Shown: piece after piece, positions 52,901 to 61,870 of the stretch
Layout of the letters: every line of letters starts with the position of its first letter
Numbering within the stretch: the stretch's first letter is position 1
DNA from: Erythrobacter sp. BLCC-B19
GTDB lineage: Bacteria; Pseudomonadota; Alphaproteobacteria; Sphingomonadales; Sphingomonadaceae
Direction: 5' to 3'
Length of the DNA stretch: 64,000 nt
NCBI RefSeq assembly: GCF_028621955.1
Contig: NZ_CP117516.1
Coordinates: 704,001-768,000, forward strand
Translations under genes and position numbers: made by a program
Notes under the pieces: generated by a model
What the model was told of the DNA's origin: nothing
The model's input: the letters and a program-made list of their open reading frames with translations, nothing else
Database searches by the model: none

Positions 52901-54253
52901 ATGAACGCCCCCCTTCCTGACGATGAGCCAGCGCCGCAAGGCAAGCCGCGATCCGCAAAGCAGGCTTTGCTCAGGGTCATGCGCATGGTTACCCCGCACA
53001 CGACCGCGCTGGTAGCGCTCGCCGTCAGAGCAGGGGCAGTGGTGGCCGGGTTTGCGGTGACGTTCATCATTGGCAACCAGATGGGGGCTGCGGCCAATGG
53101 CCAGTTCGCATTGGTCAGTCAGACCGCAATGTTTCTGTCAGTTTTGGGCCTGATCGGACTTGAAGTCGGCGTCGTGCGGCACTTCGCCAAAGCCGTTGCA
53201 CTCAAGACGCCGGTCGCGTTGGCGGGGCTACTCAAGGTTTCCGGGCTTGGCATCGGGTTCATGCTCGTCATTGCTGTCGCGCTCTGGTTGGGTGGGGAAT
53301 GGGTTTGGGAGCCGCTATTCGGCACCGCCGTCTCCCGCAGCTTTCTGCCGGTGCTATGCGTCTTGCTGGTCGCGCGCGGGGGAACCCAGCTGTTTGGCGG
53401 GCTGCTTCGATCACAGCACCGCTTCACGCTCGGACAGGCGATCGCTGCCCTGACCATTCCTGCTGCAACGGCAGCTGCCCTGCTTGCCGGTTTGGCTGCC
53501 ACGGTCGAACAAGCGCTTTGGGCCGCTGCGGCAGGGGGCGTCATTTCGATGGTCGTCGGCGCTGCCGCCATGCGGCGCCATGTCGCCCGCACACCCGATG
53601 CGCTCACAGTAGAATTGCGTCCGCTTGTGGCCTCCTCGCTCCCATTATGGGGCGTGGGGATCGCCAACAATATCGGCGACTGGTACGGCCTTGCCGTTGC
53701 CGCGCAAATGCTCGGCGCCGCCGATGCCGGCATTTACCGCGTCGCCGCCCAGATAGCGGCGACTTTGCAGATCATCTCGATCGCAATTTTCTCGGTCTAT
53801 TCCGCCAAGATCAGCACCGCCTTCCATGCCGACAATCTCGCCGAAGTCGCACGGCTGGCGCGCACCTCGGTGCGTCTCAGCACCGTGACGGCGGTGCCAG
53901 CAGCAGCCCTGCTGATGATCGCAAGCCCCTTCGTACTCGATCAGATCGGTGCAGAATTCGCTGAAGCCTTTTCGCTGATCGCCATTCTTGTAATCGGCCA
54001 GCTGGCCTTCACACTGACTGGCCCTTGCGGCCTCGTGCTGGCCATGTCGGGCAACGAGCGCATCAATCTCGCGATAACGGTGAGCGGCACGGTCGCCCTG
54101 CTCTTTGCCGTCCCCGCAGCCGCTAAATTTGGCGGATTGCCGGGAATTGCCGTGTGCATTTCGGTAATCATGCTGCTACGCAACATAATCGCATACGGGG
54201 TCGTTCGCAGCAAACTTGGCATCGGCATCTGGAGTGGTGCGGTGCGCGCCTGA
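52901..54253 (+). CDS. Wzx-like polysaccharide flippase
   Basis: The protein has 450 residues with about 12 TM segments in the MOP/MATE-like arrangement. Typical elements are VVAGFAVTFIIGNQMGAAAN, LARTSVRLSTVTAVPAAALL and the C-terminal GGLPGIAVCISVIMLLRNII. It would flip lipid-linked repeat units to the periplasm for the Wzy-like polymerase. ATG 52901 is chosen because AAAGGGGGG lies just upstream; an ATG 21 bases earlier is in frame. It heads a run of plus-strand modification genes ending at 56935. Confidence 0.87.
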   Translation: MNAPLPDDEPAPQGKPRSAKQALLRVMRMVTPHTTALVALAVRAGAVVAGFAVTFIIGNQMGAAANGQFALVSQTAMFLSVLGLIGLEVGVVRHFAKAVALKTPVALAGLLKVSGLGIGFMLVIAVALWLGGEWVWEPLFGTAVSRSFLPVLCVLLVARGGTQLFGGLLRSQHRFTLGQAIAALTIPAATAAALLAGLAATVEQALWAAAAGGVISMVVGAAAMRRHVARTPDALTVELRPLVASSLPLWGVGIANNIGDWYGLAVAAQMLGAADAGIYRVAAQIAATLQIISIAIFSVYSAKISTAFHADNLAEVARLARTSVRLSTVTAVPAAALLMIASPFVLDQIGAEFAEAFSLIAILVIGQLAFTLTGPCGLVLAMSGNERINLAITVSGTVALLFAVPAAAKFGGLPGIAVCISVIMLLRNIIAYGVVRSKLGIGIWSGAVRA

Positions 54254-54273
54254 CACATGAGGAACCAAACGCA

Positions 54274-55182
54274 GTGACCTTGCTGCTTCACCCTGGCTTT
54301 CACAAGACCGCGACGAGCTGGCTTCAGGATGTGGTGTTTGCGGAAAACCGCTTGTTCCGATCGCTGATGACGCATCACGAGATCGACGAGCTGCTGGTTC
54401 GCCCGCACGATCTTGCGTTTGACGCGGAAGCAGCAAAGGCCCGGATCGCGGGGCTGCGCGAGGGCGGCCAGCCGGGGATCGTCGACGTGATTTCGTCGGA
54501 GATCCTTTCGGGAACCATGTTTACAGGTTCACGGGAATCGCTGCGCCTTGCGGATCGGTTGCAAGCCGTTGTCGGCGAAGCAAAAATCCTGCTCACCGTC
54601 CGTTCGCAGCGTTCGATCATGAAGTCGGTCTACCTGCAATATGTGAAGCGCGGTGGCCGGATGTCGATTGACGAGTTTCTGGATTACAAGCCGGAGCCGG
54701 GCTATTTCTGGTTCGAGCCAGGTGTGCTTGAATTTGATCGGCTGGCCGAGACCTATGCAGATCGCTTTGGCGCCGACAACGTCATCGTTCTGCCACAGGA
54801 ATTGCTGAAGTCGCAGCAGCCGGAGTATCTTGGCCTGTTGTTTCAGTTCGCCGGTGTTGCAGACCTTGCGCAGGCCAGGTCGATAACTTTCGGGTCGGAG
54901 CGCGGTGTCAGTCCACCGGCTGGCGGCATCCGGCTTATGCGAGCCGCCAACATCTTAGGACGCCAGCCACTCAATCCCGAGGGCATTTCGAGCGCAGCCT
55001 TTCTGCGCCGACCGTTGCACAAGCTAGCCTATGCGTGGACCCTCGGTAGCGACAGTGCAGACAAAGCCATGAACGACAGCATTCGCTCGCGCCTCGCAGG
55101 GCGCTACGGAGAATCCAACCGGCGCTTGCAGCGTTTTGCCCCCGTCGACCTGCGCAGTCTTGGCTACGAATGGGCCGAATAG
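54274..55182 (+). CDS. Sulfotransferase-like protein
   Basis: The protein has 302 residues. LLLHPGFHKTATSWLQDVVF at the N-terminus is the 5'-phosphosulfate loop (G..KT.T..L) in the form seen in bacterial sulfotransferase-3-like proteins. ILLTVRSQRSIMKSVYLQYV corresponds to the 3'-phosphate-binding R...S motif. PAPS is the expected donor, available through cysD-cysNC at 33.8 kb. GTG 54274 has GAGGA upstream, though with long spacing. An open frame begins earlier, inside the flippase gene. It is followed after 27 bases by an acyltransferase gene. Confidence 0.8.
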   Translation: MTLLLHPGFHKTATSWLQDVVFAENRLFRSLMTHHEIDELLVRPHDLAFDAEAAKARIAGLREGGQPGIVDVISSEILSGTMFTGSRESLRLADRLQAVVGEAKILLTVRSQRSIMKSVYLQYVKRGGRMSIDEFLDYKPEPGYFWFEPGVLEFDRLAETYADRFGADNVIVLPQELLKSQQPEYLGLLFQFAGVADLAQARSITFGSERGVSPPAGGIRLMRAANILGRQPLNPEGISSAAFLRRPLHKLAYAWTLGSDSADKAMNDSIRSRLAGRYGESNRRLQRFAPVDLRSLGYEWAE

Positions 55183-55209
55183 CGGGCGAAGCAGGGGAAC
55201 ACGACGACA

Positions 55210-56058
55210 ATGTCTGGCATTGATTCCGTGAGAAAGAAGCTTGCTGCTCTGGCGCGGCGGATCGGGCTGGTGCAGGCTCGACCAATTAGCCAATATCCTG
55301 AATTGCTGGAGGCGATTGAAAGGCTGACCAGCCCTCGTCAGCAATTCCATGCCCTCCCCTCGCTCGCAAAGGCGACCGTCCTGCGTTTGCAAGACAATGG
55401 TCGCACCAACTGGCTGATCTTCGAAGGCGGTAAGCGCCGGATGACGACCAAGCTGATGTTCTTCCCGACTTCCCAAAACAATATCATCATTTTCGGCGAG
55501 CGTTCGGATCTGCCGCGTGAAATCCGGTTTGAAGGATCGGGCAATATCGCGATCTGCGGAAACGACATTCAGTGGGCGCAGGTGACAATGCGCTTTATCT
55601 CCGACGATGCAGTCATCTGTCTTGGTCACGGTTCGATCTACAACGGCACCGCGATTATTGTCGAAGGCAATGGCTGCGGGGTCGAGATCGGTCGCGAATG
55701 TCTTTTCGCGCCTGGCACAACGATCCGCAGTTCGGATCTTCATGGGATGTACGACATCGCAAGCGGTGCATGGCTCAATGCGCCCGCGCCAGTCTATCTC
55801 GAACCGCATTGCTGGCTTGGCCAGGATGTTCTGGTGCTCAAGGGCGCCCATGTAGGCGGCGGTTCGGTGATCGCGGCGCGATCGGTCGTCAATTCCGCAT
55901 TGCCGCGCTTTTCGATCATCGCAGGAACACCCGCACGCGCCGTCCGCGACGGAATCTGCTGGAGCCTTGCCCGCCAGCCCGACCCTGCGGAAATCGATAA
56001 GGTGAGAGACCTGTTGCAACGCACAATTGAGATTGATGGGACCAAGTCTAGCTTCTAA
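55210..56058 (+). CDS. Hexapeptide-repeat acyltransferase
   Basis: The protein has 282 residues. After an N-terminal region of about 90 residues without known motifs, a left-handed beta-helix follows with hexapeptide-type strands (IRFEGSGNIAICGNDIQW; VIVEGNG-like IIVEGNGCGVEIGRECL; VYLEPHCWLGQDVLVLKG; VIAARSVVNSALP). The ending FSIIAGTPARAVRDGICW is typical of LbH O-acetyltransferases of the maltose/galactoside acetyltransferase group. It probably acetylates a sugar of the exopolysaccharide. It starts at ATG 55210 in the modification cluster. Confidence 0.85.
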   Translation: MSGIDSVRKKLAALARRIGLVQARPISQYPELLEAIERLTSPRQQFHALPSLAKATVLRLQDNGRTNWLIFEGGKRRMTTKLMFFPTSQNNIIIFGERSDLPREIRFEGSGNIAICGNDIQWAQVTMRFISDDAVICLGHGSIYNGTAIIVEGNGCGVEIGRECLFAPGTTIRSSDLHGMYDIASGAWLNAPAPVYLEPHCWLGQDVLVLKGAHVGGGSVIAARSVVNSALPRFSIIAGTPARAVRDGICWSLARQPDPAEIDKVRDLLQRTIEIDGTKSSF

Positions 56059-56098
56059 GGCCGCCCCGAGGACCAAGACGTAAGAGGAAACACGTGCC

Positions 56099-56935
56099 AT
56101 GCTGAACCTGAGCAAGTCGGACGTCTCGTCCACCCCGTTCCCTCATGCCGTCAAACGCGGCATTCTTCCCCCCGAGCTGTTCAGTGCACTGAAGGCCGAT
56201 TTCCCGCGGGCTGATGTGTTCGCGGAACAGCACGCCGAAAGCGGCGGCCTTGGCAGCCGCACGGGCAAGGACACGGGTTTCGATATCTATCGCGGCGATG
56301 ACAGCTATGATCGTCTGATCGCTCAATCGCCCGCCTGGGCCGAGTTTGACGCCTGGATCAACTCGCCGGCCTTCGTCGAGAAGTTCCTTGAGCTGTTCGG
56401 CGATCACCTTGATGCGCTGGGTTGTTCGGTTGAAGTCGATCCGGCCGCCTATGATCGTGGTCTTGTAGAAGGGCGTGAAGTCCTGACTGACGGGCAGACC
56501 CTGTCGGAGAAGGCGAAGGACATGCTCAAGGGCATCTTCGGTTCGGCCAAGGGTGGCAAGCAGCCCGTGCGGCTGTTTTCGCGACTGGACATCGAGCGCA
56601 GCATCGGCGGCTATTTCAAGCCCCCGCACTGCGACCGCAAAAATCGGCTGTGCTCGCTGATCGTCTACTTCACCGATCTCGAAGCAGAAGGGATCGAGGG
56701 CGGAGAGCTCAACATCTATGCGCTCAAGGAGCAGCGCGAACCCGCCAAGCACGTCCGGCACCCGCGGCCCGAGGATGTCGACGTGGTGGCGACCCTGTCG
56801 CCCAAGGAAAACCTTGGCGTGTTTTTCCCGTGCTCAAACAACAGCTATCACGGTGTCAACGCGCTCAAGTCGCAAAGCGCGGCGCGCGACTTCCTCTACA
56901 TCAACATTTCGACCGACAGCGATACCGCCTGGTGA
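56099..56935 (+). CDS. 2OG-Fe(II) oxygenase-like protein
   Basis: The protein has 278 residues. The facial-triad candidates are H177 and D179 in GYFKPPHCDRKNRL and H251 in NNSYHGVNAL, with a downstream Arg (AARDFLYINI) that could hold 2-oxoglutarate. The spacing of H-x-D to the distal His, about 72 residues, fits prolyl-4-hydroxylase-like double-stranded beta-helix enzymes. A hydroxylation of a glycan, lipid or protein component is inferred from context only. It is the last plus-strand gene before a strong terminator hairpin. Confidence 0.75.
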   Translation: MLNLSKSDVSSTPFPHAVKRGILPPELFSALKADFPRADVFAEQHAESGGLGSRTGKDTGFDIYRGDDSYDRLIAQSPAWAEFDAWINSPAFVEKFLELFGDHLDALGCSVEVDPAAYDRGLVEGREVLTDGQTLSEKAKDMLKGIFGSAKGGKQPVRLFSRLDIERSIGGYFKPPHCDRKNRLCSLIVYFTDLEAEGIEGGELNIYALKEQREPAKHVRHPRPEDVDVVATLSPKENLGVFFPCSNNSYHGVNALKSQSAARDFLYINISTDSDTAW

Positions 56936-56942
56936 TCGGCTG

Positions 56943-56978
56943 GGCGGGGGGCTGGCCGAACACGTCCAGCCCCCCGCC
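56943..56978. terminator. Strong bidirectional terminator hairpin
   Basis: GGCGGGGGGCTGG (56943-56955) and CCAGCCCCCCGCC (56966-56978) form a perfect 13-base, nearly all-GC stem with a 10-base loop. It fills the gap between the convergent oxygenase stop (56935) and the FrhB-like gene stop (56981). It lacks a T-run, but the stem strength and convergent placement argue for termination from both sides. Confidence 0.8.
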
Positions 56979-56980
56979 GC

Positions 56981-58210
56981 TTAGTCGAGCGTCTCTTTAC
57001 CAACCAGTCGCCGCAGCGTCCCGGCAAGGTTACGTGCAAGCGCCTTCAACCCCAACCTGCGGGCATTGCGGGCCAATTCGAGCCCGACATAGCGGGGCCG
57101 GCGCCACCCTGTCAGCATCATTGCGCCAAGCCGCGCCACCACCATGCCTTTGCGACGCGACTGAAACGGTTGCATATGCTCGAGCGAGCCGAGCGCCACG
57201 GGCTCGGTCAAAAGCGTTCCAGCGGTAACGGCGCGCTGCAGCAGCGCCTCGCCGCGCGCGGTGCGGGTGATGACGATGCTGCGGCCGTCCTGCTCGTCGA
57301 ACAGCGGATTGCCGCTTTCGTCACAATGCCAACCGTCGGCACAGACGATATCGGCGAACTCTCCGATCCCGTCCGGACAGATCTTGCAGCGAAACTGCAA
57401 GTGACGGTTGAGGATGTGGCCCCAACTGGTGTCATAGTCCATCTTGAAGGTGGTGCCGTCAGCCAGCCGTGCAGTGGCAAAACCGGGCCAACCGTCGCCG
57501 CGATAGCGGAACGCAGTCACAGCGCTCTCATCCTGCACACCCATCTCTTTCAGCAAGGCTGATGTGCCAGCATAGCTCGGCACGCCGGCGCACATAAAGG
57601 CGAGCATATACGGCACCTTCTCGTTCACACGAGGATCGATACGCGCAAGCTGACGCAGACCGGCGACATCGCACGGCTTGCCGACAAAGGCAAAACGGCC
57701 GGGCTTGTCCAAGTGGGCTGCAATATCCTCCAATGGCGAGGAGGGGGCATAACGCGACCCGGCGGCCTGAAAAACATCGTCGCGCCCGGTGCTGACGGCA
57801 AGCGCATTGCGGACGGGCGAGTCTGGCGACACTGCGGTCTGAAGGACAAAATCGACTTCGCCACTGGCGAGCAGGTGGACGAGGATGGCCGAAATCCCGC
57901 CACCAGAGCTCGCATTGCGGCGCAATTCGGTATCGGTGCTCCAGCCGAGGCGCGCGGCAATCAGCGGCCCCCAGACAGGGTGGTATTCGGCCTCGTGCTC
58001 GTCCCGCTCATGGCGGATATTGGCACCAGGGCAGACGGCGTCGATCTGCTGCGCGAGCGCAGGCGCAACAGGGCCAACGACCCGAGGGCGTCGATAGCCG
58101 GTGTCAGTGGTTTCCATGACAATCGCCGGATCACTGCGATCAGCGATCCCTGCGCACAACCCGCAACCTGCGCAAAGTCCGTTGCGCTTGATCGTTTCGA
58201 CATCAAACAT
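56981..58210 (-). CDS. FrhB/FdhB-like iron-sulfur protein (F420 hydrogenase beta-subunit family)
   Basis: The protein has 409 residues. It has an N-terminal CxxCGxC cluster in NGLCAGCGLCAG, then LRRNASSGGGISAILVHLL, GKPCDVAGLRQLARIDPR, FMCAGVPSYAGTSALL, and a second cysteine region FRCKICPDGIGEFADIVCAD. These are the FrhB N- and C-terminal domain motifs found in flavin and Fe-S proteins. Many bacteria carry such genes next to polysaccharide pyruvyltransferases, and the same pairing occurs here with an 8-base overlap. F420 use is not implied. The redox role in glycan modification is unknown. ATG 58210 is the chosen start. Confidence 0.85.
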   Translation of the reverse strand: MFDVETIKRNGLCAGCGLCAGIADRSDPAIVMETTDTGYRRPRVVGPVAPALAQQIDAVCPGANIRHERDEHEAEYHPVWGPLIAARLGWSTDTELRRNASSGGGISAILVHLLASGEVDFVLQTAVSPDSPVRNALAVSTGRDDVFQAAGSRYAPSSPLEDIAAHLDKPGRFAFVGKPCDVAGLRQLARIDPRVNEKVPYMLAFMCAGVPSYAGTSALLKEMGVQDESAVTAFRYRGDGWPGFATARLADGTTFKMDYDTSWGHILNRHLQFRCKICPDGIGEFADIVCADGWHCDESGNPLFDEQDGRSIVITRTARGEALLQRAVTAGTLLTEPVALGSLEHMQPFQSRRKGMVVARLGAMMLTGWRRPRYVGLELARNARRLGLKALARNLAGTLRRLVGKETLD

Positions 58211-59435
58211 TGCGCGCTGCCACTTCGGCGATGATCCGATCCAGAGCAGCACGGTAGCTGCCAAGGCGGCGCTGCGCCTCGGCATTGGCCGCCACCGCCT
58301 GCGCGCGCAGGCTTGCGAGATCGGCCAGAGCGGAGTCGAACCGTTCCAGAACGGCAGCATTGCTCTCGGACGTCAGGTCGGCGTTCCAAGGATAGCCAAG
58401 CGAATCGAAAAGACCGCTGAACTTCCGGCTGTAGCCGAGCGGGACGACCGCTGTTCCGGATGAAATCGCCGCAATTGTTGCGTGCATCCGGCTGCCTGCA
58501 AACAGGTCGAGTCCTGCGATATAGCTCTTGGCCTGGGAGGGGCCGGAAAAGCGCGGGGCCAGATGGGCGGCCGGATAGCGGGCCTTCAGTTCCTCGGCCA
58601 GCGCGTAGTCGTCCTCATAAGGTGTTGCGGCGGCGAGGACGTGCGGCACGAGATGCAGCTCGGCGCGCGGTTCGCGCATGATGCGATCGATCAGAGCATC
58701 GATCAACGCGGGATAGTCAACCGTCAGCCTGATCCGGTCACCGCTCGCAAGATCGCGGCGATACAGCAAGGCCGAAACATTGAGGCCGATCTTGATCGGC
58801 CCGCCAGCAAGGTCGCGCTGATCCTTGTCTGGCGCGGGCGTGAACGGGAGAGCGAAGGCTACATCAGTGGTGAGCGCCGAACGATGCGCCATGCCCAGTT
58901 GTTCGAGCACCTTGTAGGATGCTTCGTCGCGGGCGAAGACCATGTCCGACAAGTTCATCACTCCCACTGCGGCATGGCGGGCTGCGGCGGTGTGGAACGG
59001 TCCAATTGTCTGCGGGCTGAGGATCAGCGGCCCTTTGCTGCGGCGGGCCGCAACTTTGGACCCGATGATCAGCCAGAACCGCCGCGGGGCATAGATGTCC
59101 GAAAAGCTGTCACCGCCGCCGATGTCAAAGACAACGTCGCACTGCGCCAGTGTGCGATGCAGGCTCGAGAAGGGGTTCGCGAGCGCCTTGTAACCGATGT
59201 TCTCGAAGCGGTTCTCGTAAACGATCTCGTGGCTGTAATCGAACGCCCCGCGAACACCCATGAGGTGGAACACGGGACGGCGCCCGGATTTGTGCGCGGC
59301 TTCGGCGATGAGGTTGGCGTTGGCGACGCTGAGCGCGCCGACACCGAGGTTCTCCGACAGGCAGGAATGCCACAGGAGGCCAACGTGAAGCGGCCGTGCG
59401 TCGGAGTTTTGATCTTGGCTGGAGAGGGGCGGCAT
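58203..59435 (-). CDS. Polysaccharide pyruvyltransferase family protein
   Basis: The protein has 410 residues. VGLLWHSCLSENLGVGALSV (with NLG in place of the usual N.GD), VVFDIGGGDSFSDIY, PLILSPQTIGPFHTAAAR and FVRARDE-like DMVFARDEASYKVLEQLG are the recognised blocks of CsaB/WcaK-type ketal pyruvyltransferases. The C-terminal GSRMHATIAAISSGTAVVPL has the conserved H/A pair. It would add pyruvate from phosphoenolpyruvate to a sugar, contributing negative charge. ATG 59435 has AAAGGA 6 bases upstream. It is coupled to the FrhB-like gene. Confidence 0.88.
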   Translation of the reverse strand: MPPLSSQDQNSDARPLHVGLLWHSCLSENLGVGALSVANANLIAEAAHKSGRRPVFHLMGVRGAFDYSHEIVYENRFENIGYKALANPFSSLHRTLAQCDVVFDIGGGDSFSDIYAPRRFWLIIGSKVAARRSKGPLILSPQTIGPFHTAAARHAAVGVMNLSDMVFARDEASYKVLEQLGMAHRSALTTDVAFALPFTPAPDKDQRDLAGGPIKIGLNVSALLYRRDLASGDRIRLTVDYPALIDALIDRIMREPRAELHLVPHVLAAATPYEDDYALAEELKARYPAAHLAPRFSGPSQAKSYIAGLDLFAGSRMHATIAAISSGTAVVPLGYSRKFSGLFDSLGYPWNADLTSESNAAVLERFDSALADLASLRAQAVAANAEAQRRLGSYRAALDRIIAEVAARNV

Positions 59436-59484
59436 TGAACGTCCTTTGCCCGGTTCAGGCAACAGAGGAAGAGGTCTCTGGCGT

Positions 59485-59979
59485 CTAACGCGCCATTCGG
59501 TTGGGCAGGTCTGCGGCTGAGGGGTCGGTCTCCCTTATGCGCCGCTCGGTCTCATCGGCATCGATAAACCGGCCATAGTGCCCGACATCGATATCGCTGC
59601 GGATCACCTTTGCCGGATTTCCCGCAACGATCGAACGCGGCGGCACGTCCTTCGTCACCACGCTGCCAGCCCCGATCACGCAGTTGTCGCCAATCGTGAG
59701 GCCGGGAAGGATGAGGCTCTCACCACCGATAAAGCAGTTCCGACCGACGTGGGTATGCATATACATCCCGCGCGTGCGGTCATGGGTGAGGATACGCGCG
59801 TTGAACGCCACATAGGTGTATTCGCCGATGTGGACGCCCTTGGGAAAGGTCATGTCCGGCTTGGCGCTGAGCGACATTTCGACCGTGGGGTGAATGTCCA
59901 TCTTCATCACCCCGCGGAAGAACCGCAGACGCGCGCCAGTCAGCAGTTTGCGAAGGAACGATAGGCGTGCCAGGCTCAT
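59485..59979 (-). CDS. Hexapeptide-repeat O-acetyltransferase
   Basis: The protein has 164 residues. The left-handed beta-helix part has [20 protein letters not shown], then [20 protein letters not shown] and [18 protein letters not shown], ending in [12 protein letters not shown]. It belongs to the WcaF/NodL/maltose-O-acetyltransferase group. The probable catalytic His is in ILTHDRT or MYMHTHVG, which I cannot separate. ATG 59979 has GAGGAAG upstream. It is 49 bases before the pyruvyltransferase gene and probably cotranscribed with it. The product would be an O-acetylated polysaccharide. Confidence 0.88.
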   Translation of the reverse strand: MSLARLSFLRKLLTGARLRFFRGVMKMDIHPTVEMSLSAKPDMTFPKGVHIGEYTYVAFNARILTHDRTRGMYMHTHVGRNCFIGGESLILPGLTIGDNCVIGAGSVVTKDVPPRSIVAGNPAKVIRSDIDVGHYGRFIDADETERRIRETDPSAADLPNRMAR

Positions 59980-60091
59980 GTCAATCTTCCTCGGTCGGCA
60001 TCGCGGCCCCATTGGCGCTTGACCCAGTTTTGTGGCTGGCGCAACCGGTACCTGCAGGCACCGGGAGGCCACGATCATTCGCATAACGGCC

Positions 60092-60817
60092 ATGAAAATC
60101 ACTGCAATCGGCGCCGTGATCGTGCTGCTGGGCGTGATAGTGGCACTCGCGCCCGAGATCCCCCACTGGCGTATATCCGGAACACGCAGCACGCCCGTGG
60201 AGGCAATCGCAGGCACGGACATCGCGCCCGGCTGCCCCCGGCAATCGGCCCGGGTTGCGATCATCGGTGACAGTCATGTCGCAGGGAGCAGAATGGGGGG
60301 GGCAGGCGCGCCCTTCGGCGCTGTGCTCGCCAAGACGCTTGCGGGACAGGTTGAGGTCGAGCGCTATGGCATCGGCGGAGCCACCGCGGCAGACGGCGCC
60401 CGTCGCTGGCAGGGCCGCGATTTGCCAGAGGTTGGCCTCGTCATTCTCGCCTTCGGCACCAATGATGCAGCGCCGCGCGGATGGCTGCGGAGCAAGACAC
60501 CCGTTCCGACCAGTCACTTCAAGGCGGTGATGACGCAGATGATCGAAGGCTGGCGTGCCAAGGGTCACCCGGTCGCGCTGCTGGCGCCGCCACCAGGCGG
60601 AAGCGCGGCGATCACGCGGCGGCTGGCACCATATCGCATCGCTGTGCGCGAGCTTGGCACCAGCCTTGGCGTTGCGGTGCTCGATCCCGCCGAGGCTTTC
60701 GCTGCCTGCTCCGCAGCGCAGCCCGTCCTGACGCATGATGCGCTGCACATGAATGCGGCTGGGCACAAATGCCTCGGCGAATGGCTGGCGCAGCGGCTGT
60801 GTCCTCAACATCGCTGA
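60092..60817 (+). CDS. SGNH/GDSL-type hydrolase, membrane-anchored or exported
   Basis: The protein has 241 residues. An N-terminal hydrophobic segment ([20 protein letters not shown]) anchors or exports it. The SGNH blocks are [11 protein letters not shown] (catalytic Ser), [14 protein letters not shown] (Gly block), [10 protein letters not shown] (Asn block) and [11 protein letters not shown] (Asp/His). Such enzymes act as esterases, for example as O-deacetylases or O-acetyltransfer partners for polysaccharides. It is divergent from the acyltransferase gene (112-base gap) and ends 3 bases before rfbB. Control of acetylation is inferred. Confidence 0.87.
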   Translation: MKITAIGAVIVLLGVIVALAPEIPHWRISGTRSTPVEAIAGTDIAPGCPRQSARVAIIGDSHVAGSRMGGAGAPFGAVLAKTLAGQVEVERYGIGGATAADGARRWQGRDLPEVGLVILAFGTNDAAPRGWLRSKTPVPTSHFKAVMTQMIEGWRAKGHPVALLAPPPGGSAAITRRLAPYRIAVRELGTSLGVAVLDPAEAFAACSAAQPVLTHDALHMNAAGHKCLGEWLAQRLCPQHR

Positions 60818-60820
60818 ACC

Positions 60821-61870
60821 TCACCGCGCCAGCAACGGACGCCACCAGTTTTCCGTATCCAGATACCAGCGCAGAGTTTGCCGCAGTCCGTCCTCGAAAG
60901 CGTGCGCCGGGGCATAACCGAGCGCAGCCCGCGCCTTGGTCTCGTCGATCGCGTAGCGGCGGTCATGGCCTGCGCGGTCGGTCACGAAGGTCTTGAGGCT
61001 GGCGCTCGCCACGCCCTTGGCTGCGGGCGCATCGGGATAGCGCGCGGCAAGACCTTCGATCTCGGCGAAGGCGCGGTCGACCTCGGCGCAGATGGTGTCG
61101 ATCACGGTCATGTTGGGCAGTTCGGCCCCGCCACCGATATTATAGGTCTCGCCCGGCTTGCCGTTGACGAGGCAGGCCTCGATCCCGCGGCAATGGTCTT
61201 CGACATGGAGCCAGTCGCGCACGTTCATCCCATCGCCATAGATCGGCAGAGGACGGCCGTGCAGCGCGTTCAGCAGAAACAGCGGGATCAGCTTTTCGGG
61301 GTACTGATAAGGCCCGTAATTGTTCGAGCAATTGCTGGTCGTCACCTCCAGCCCGAAGGTGTGGTGATAGGCGCGCACCAGATGGTCGGACGCGGCTTTG
61401 GACGCCGAATAGGGCGAGTTGGGCGCGTAGGGCGTGGTTTCGCTGAAGGCCGGATCATTGGGGCCAAGCGATCCGAACACTTCGTCGGTCGAGATGTGGT
61501 GAAACCGGTGCGGCACCCCGCTGCCCGCCAGCCACACGGCACGCGCGGCCTTCAAGAGGCTGTTGGTGCCGAGAATGTTGGTGTCGATGAAGGCATCCGG
61601 CCCGCTGATCGAGCGGTCGACATGGCTTTCGGCAGCGAAGTGCACCAGCGTGTCGATCGCGTGATCGCGCAGCAGGCTCTCGACCAGCGCGGTGTCGCGG
61701 ATGTCGCCTTCGATCAGGTCGGCCTTGCTGCCCTCCAGCGTCGAGCGATTGCCGGCATAGGTCAGCGCGTCGAGCACGATCACCCGGTCCTCGGGATGCT
61801 TCGCGTTCCAGTAGTGGACGAAGTTGCCGCCGATGAAGCCGGCCCCTCCGGTGACAAGCAGATTAGCCAA
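60821..61870 (-). CDS. rfbB: dTDP-glucose 4,6-dehydratase
   Basis: The protein has 349 residues. It has the NAD site LLVTGGAGFIGGNFVHYW, the HISTDEVFGSLG block (Thr-Asp-Glu triad) and YSASKAASDHLVRAYHHTFG with the YxxxK pair. TTSNCSNNYGPYQYPEKLIP is also standard RmlB. It converts dTDP-glucose to dTDP-4-keto-6-deoxyglucose. The start ATG 61870 overlaps the rfbD stop by 8 bases. It is the last gene of the rhamnose operon rfbA-rfbC-rfbD-rfbB. Confidence 0.97.
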   Translation of the reverse strand: MANLLVTGGAGFIGGNFVHYWNAKHPEDRVIVLDALTYAGNRSTLEGSKADLIEGDIRDTALVESLLRDHAIDTLVHFAAESHVDRSISGPDAFIDTNILGTNSLLKAARAVWLAGSGVPHRFHHISTDEVFGSLGPNDPAFSETTPYAPNSPYSASKAASDHLVRAYHHTFGLEVTTSNCSNNYGPYQYPEKLIPLFLLNALHGRPLPIYGDGMNVRDWLHVEDHCRGIEACLVNGKPGETYNIGGGAELPNMTVIDTICAEVDRAFAEIEGLAARYPDAPAAKGVASASLKTFVTDRAGHDRRYAIDETKARAALGYAPAHAFEDGLRQTLRWYLDTENWWRPLLAR

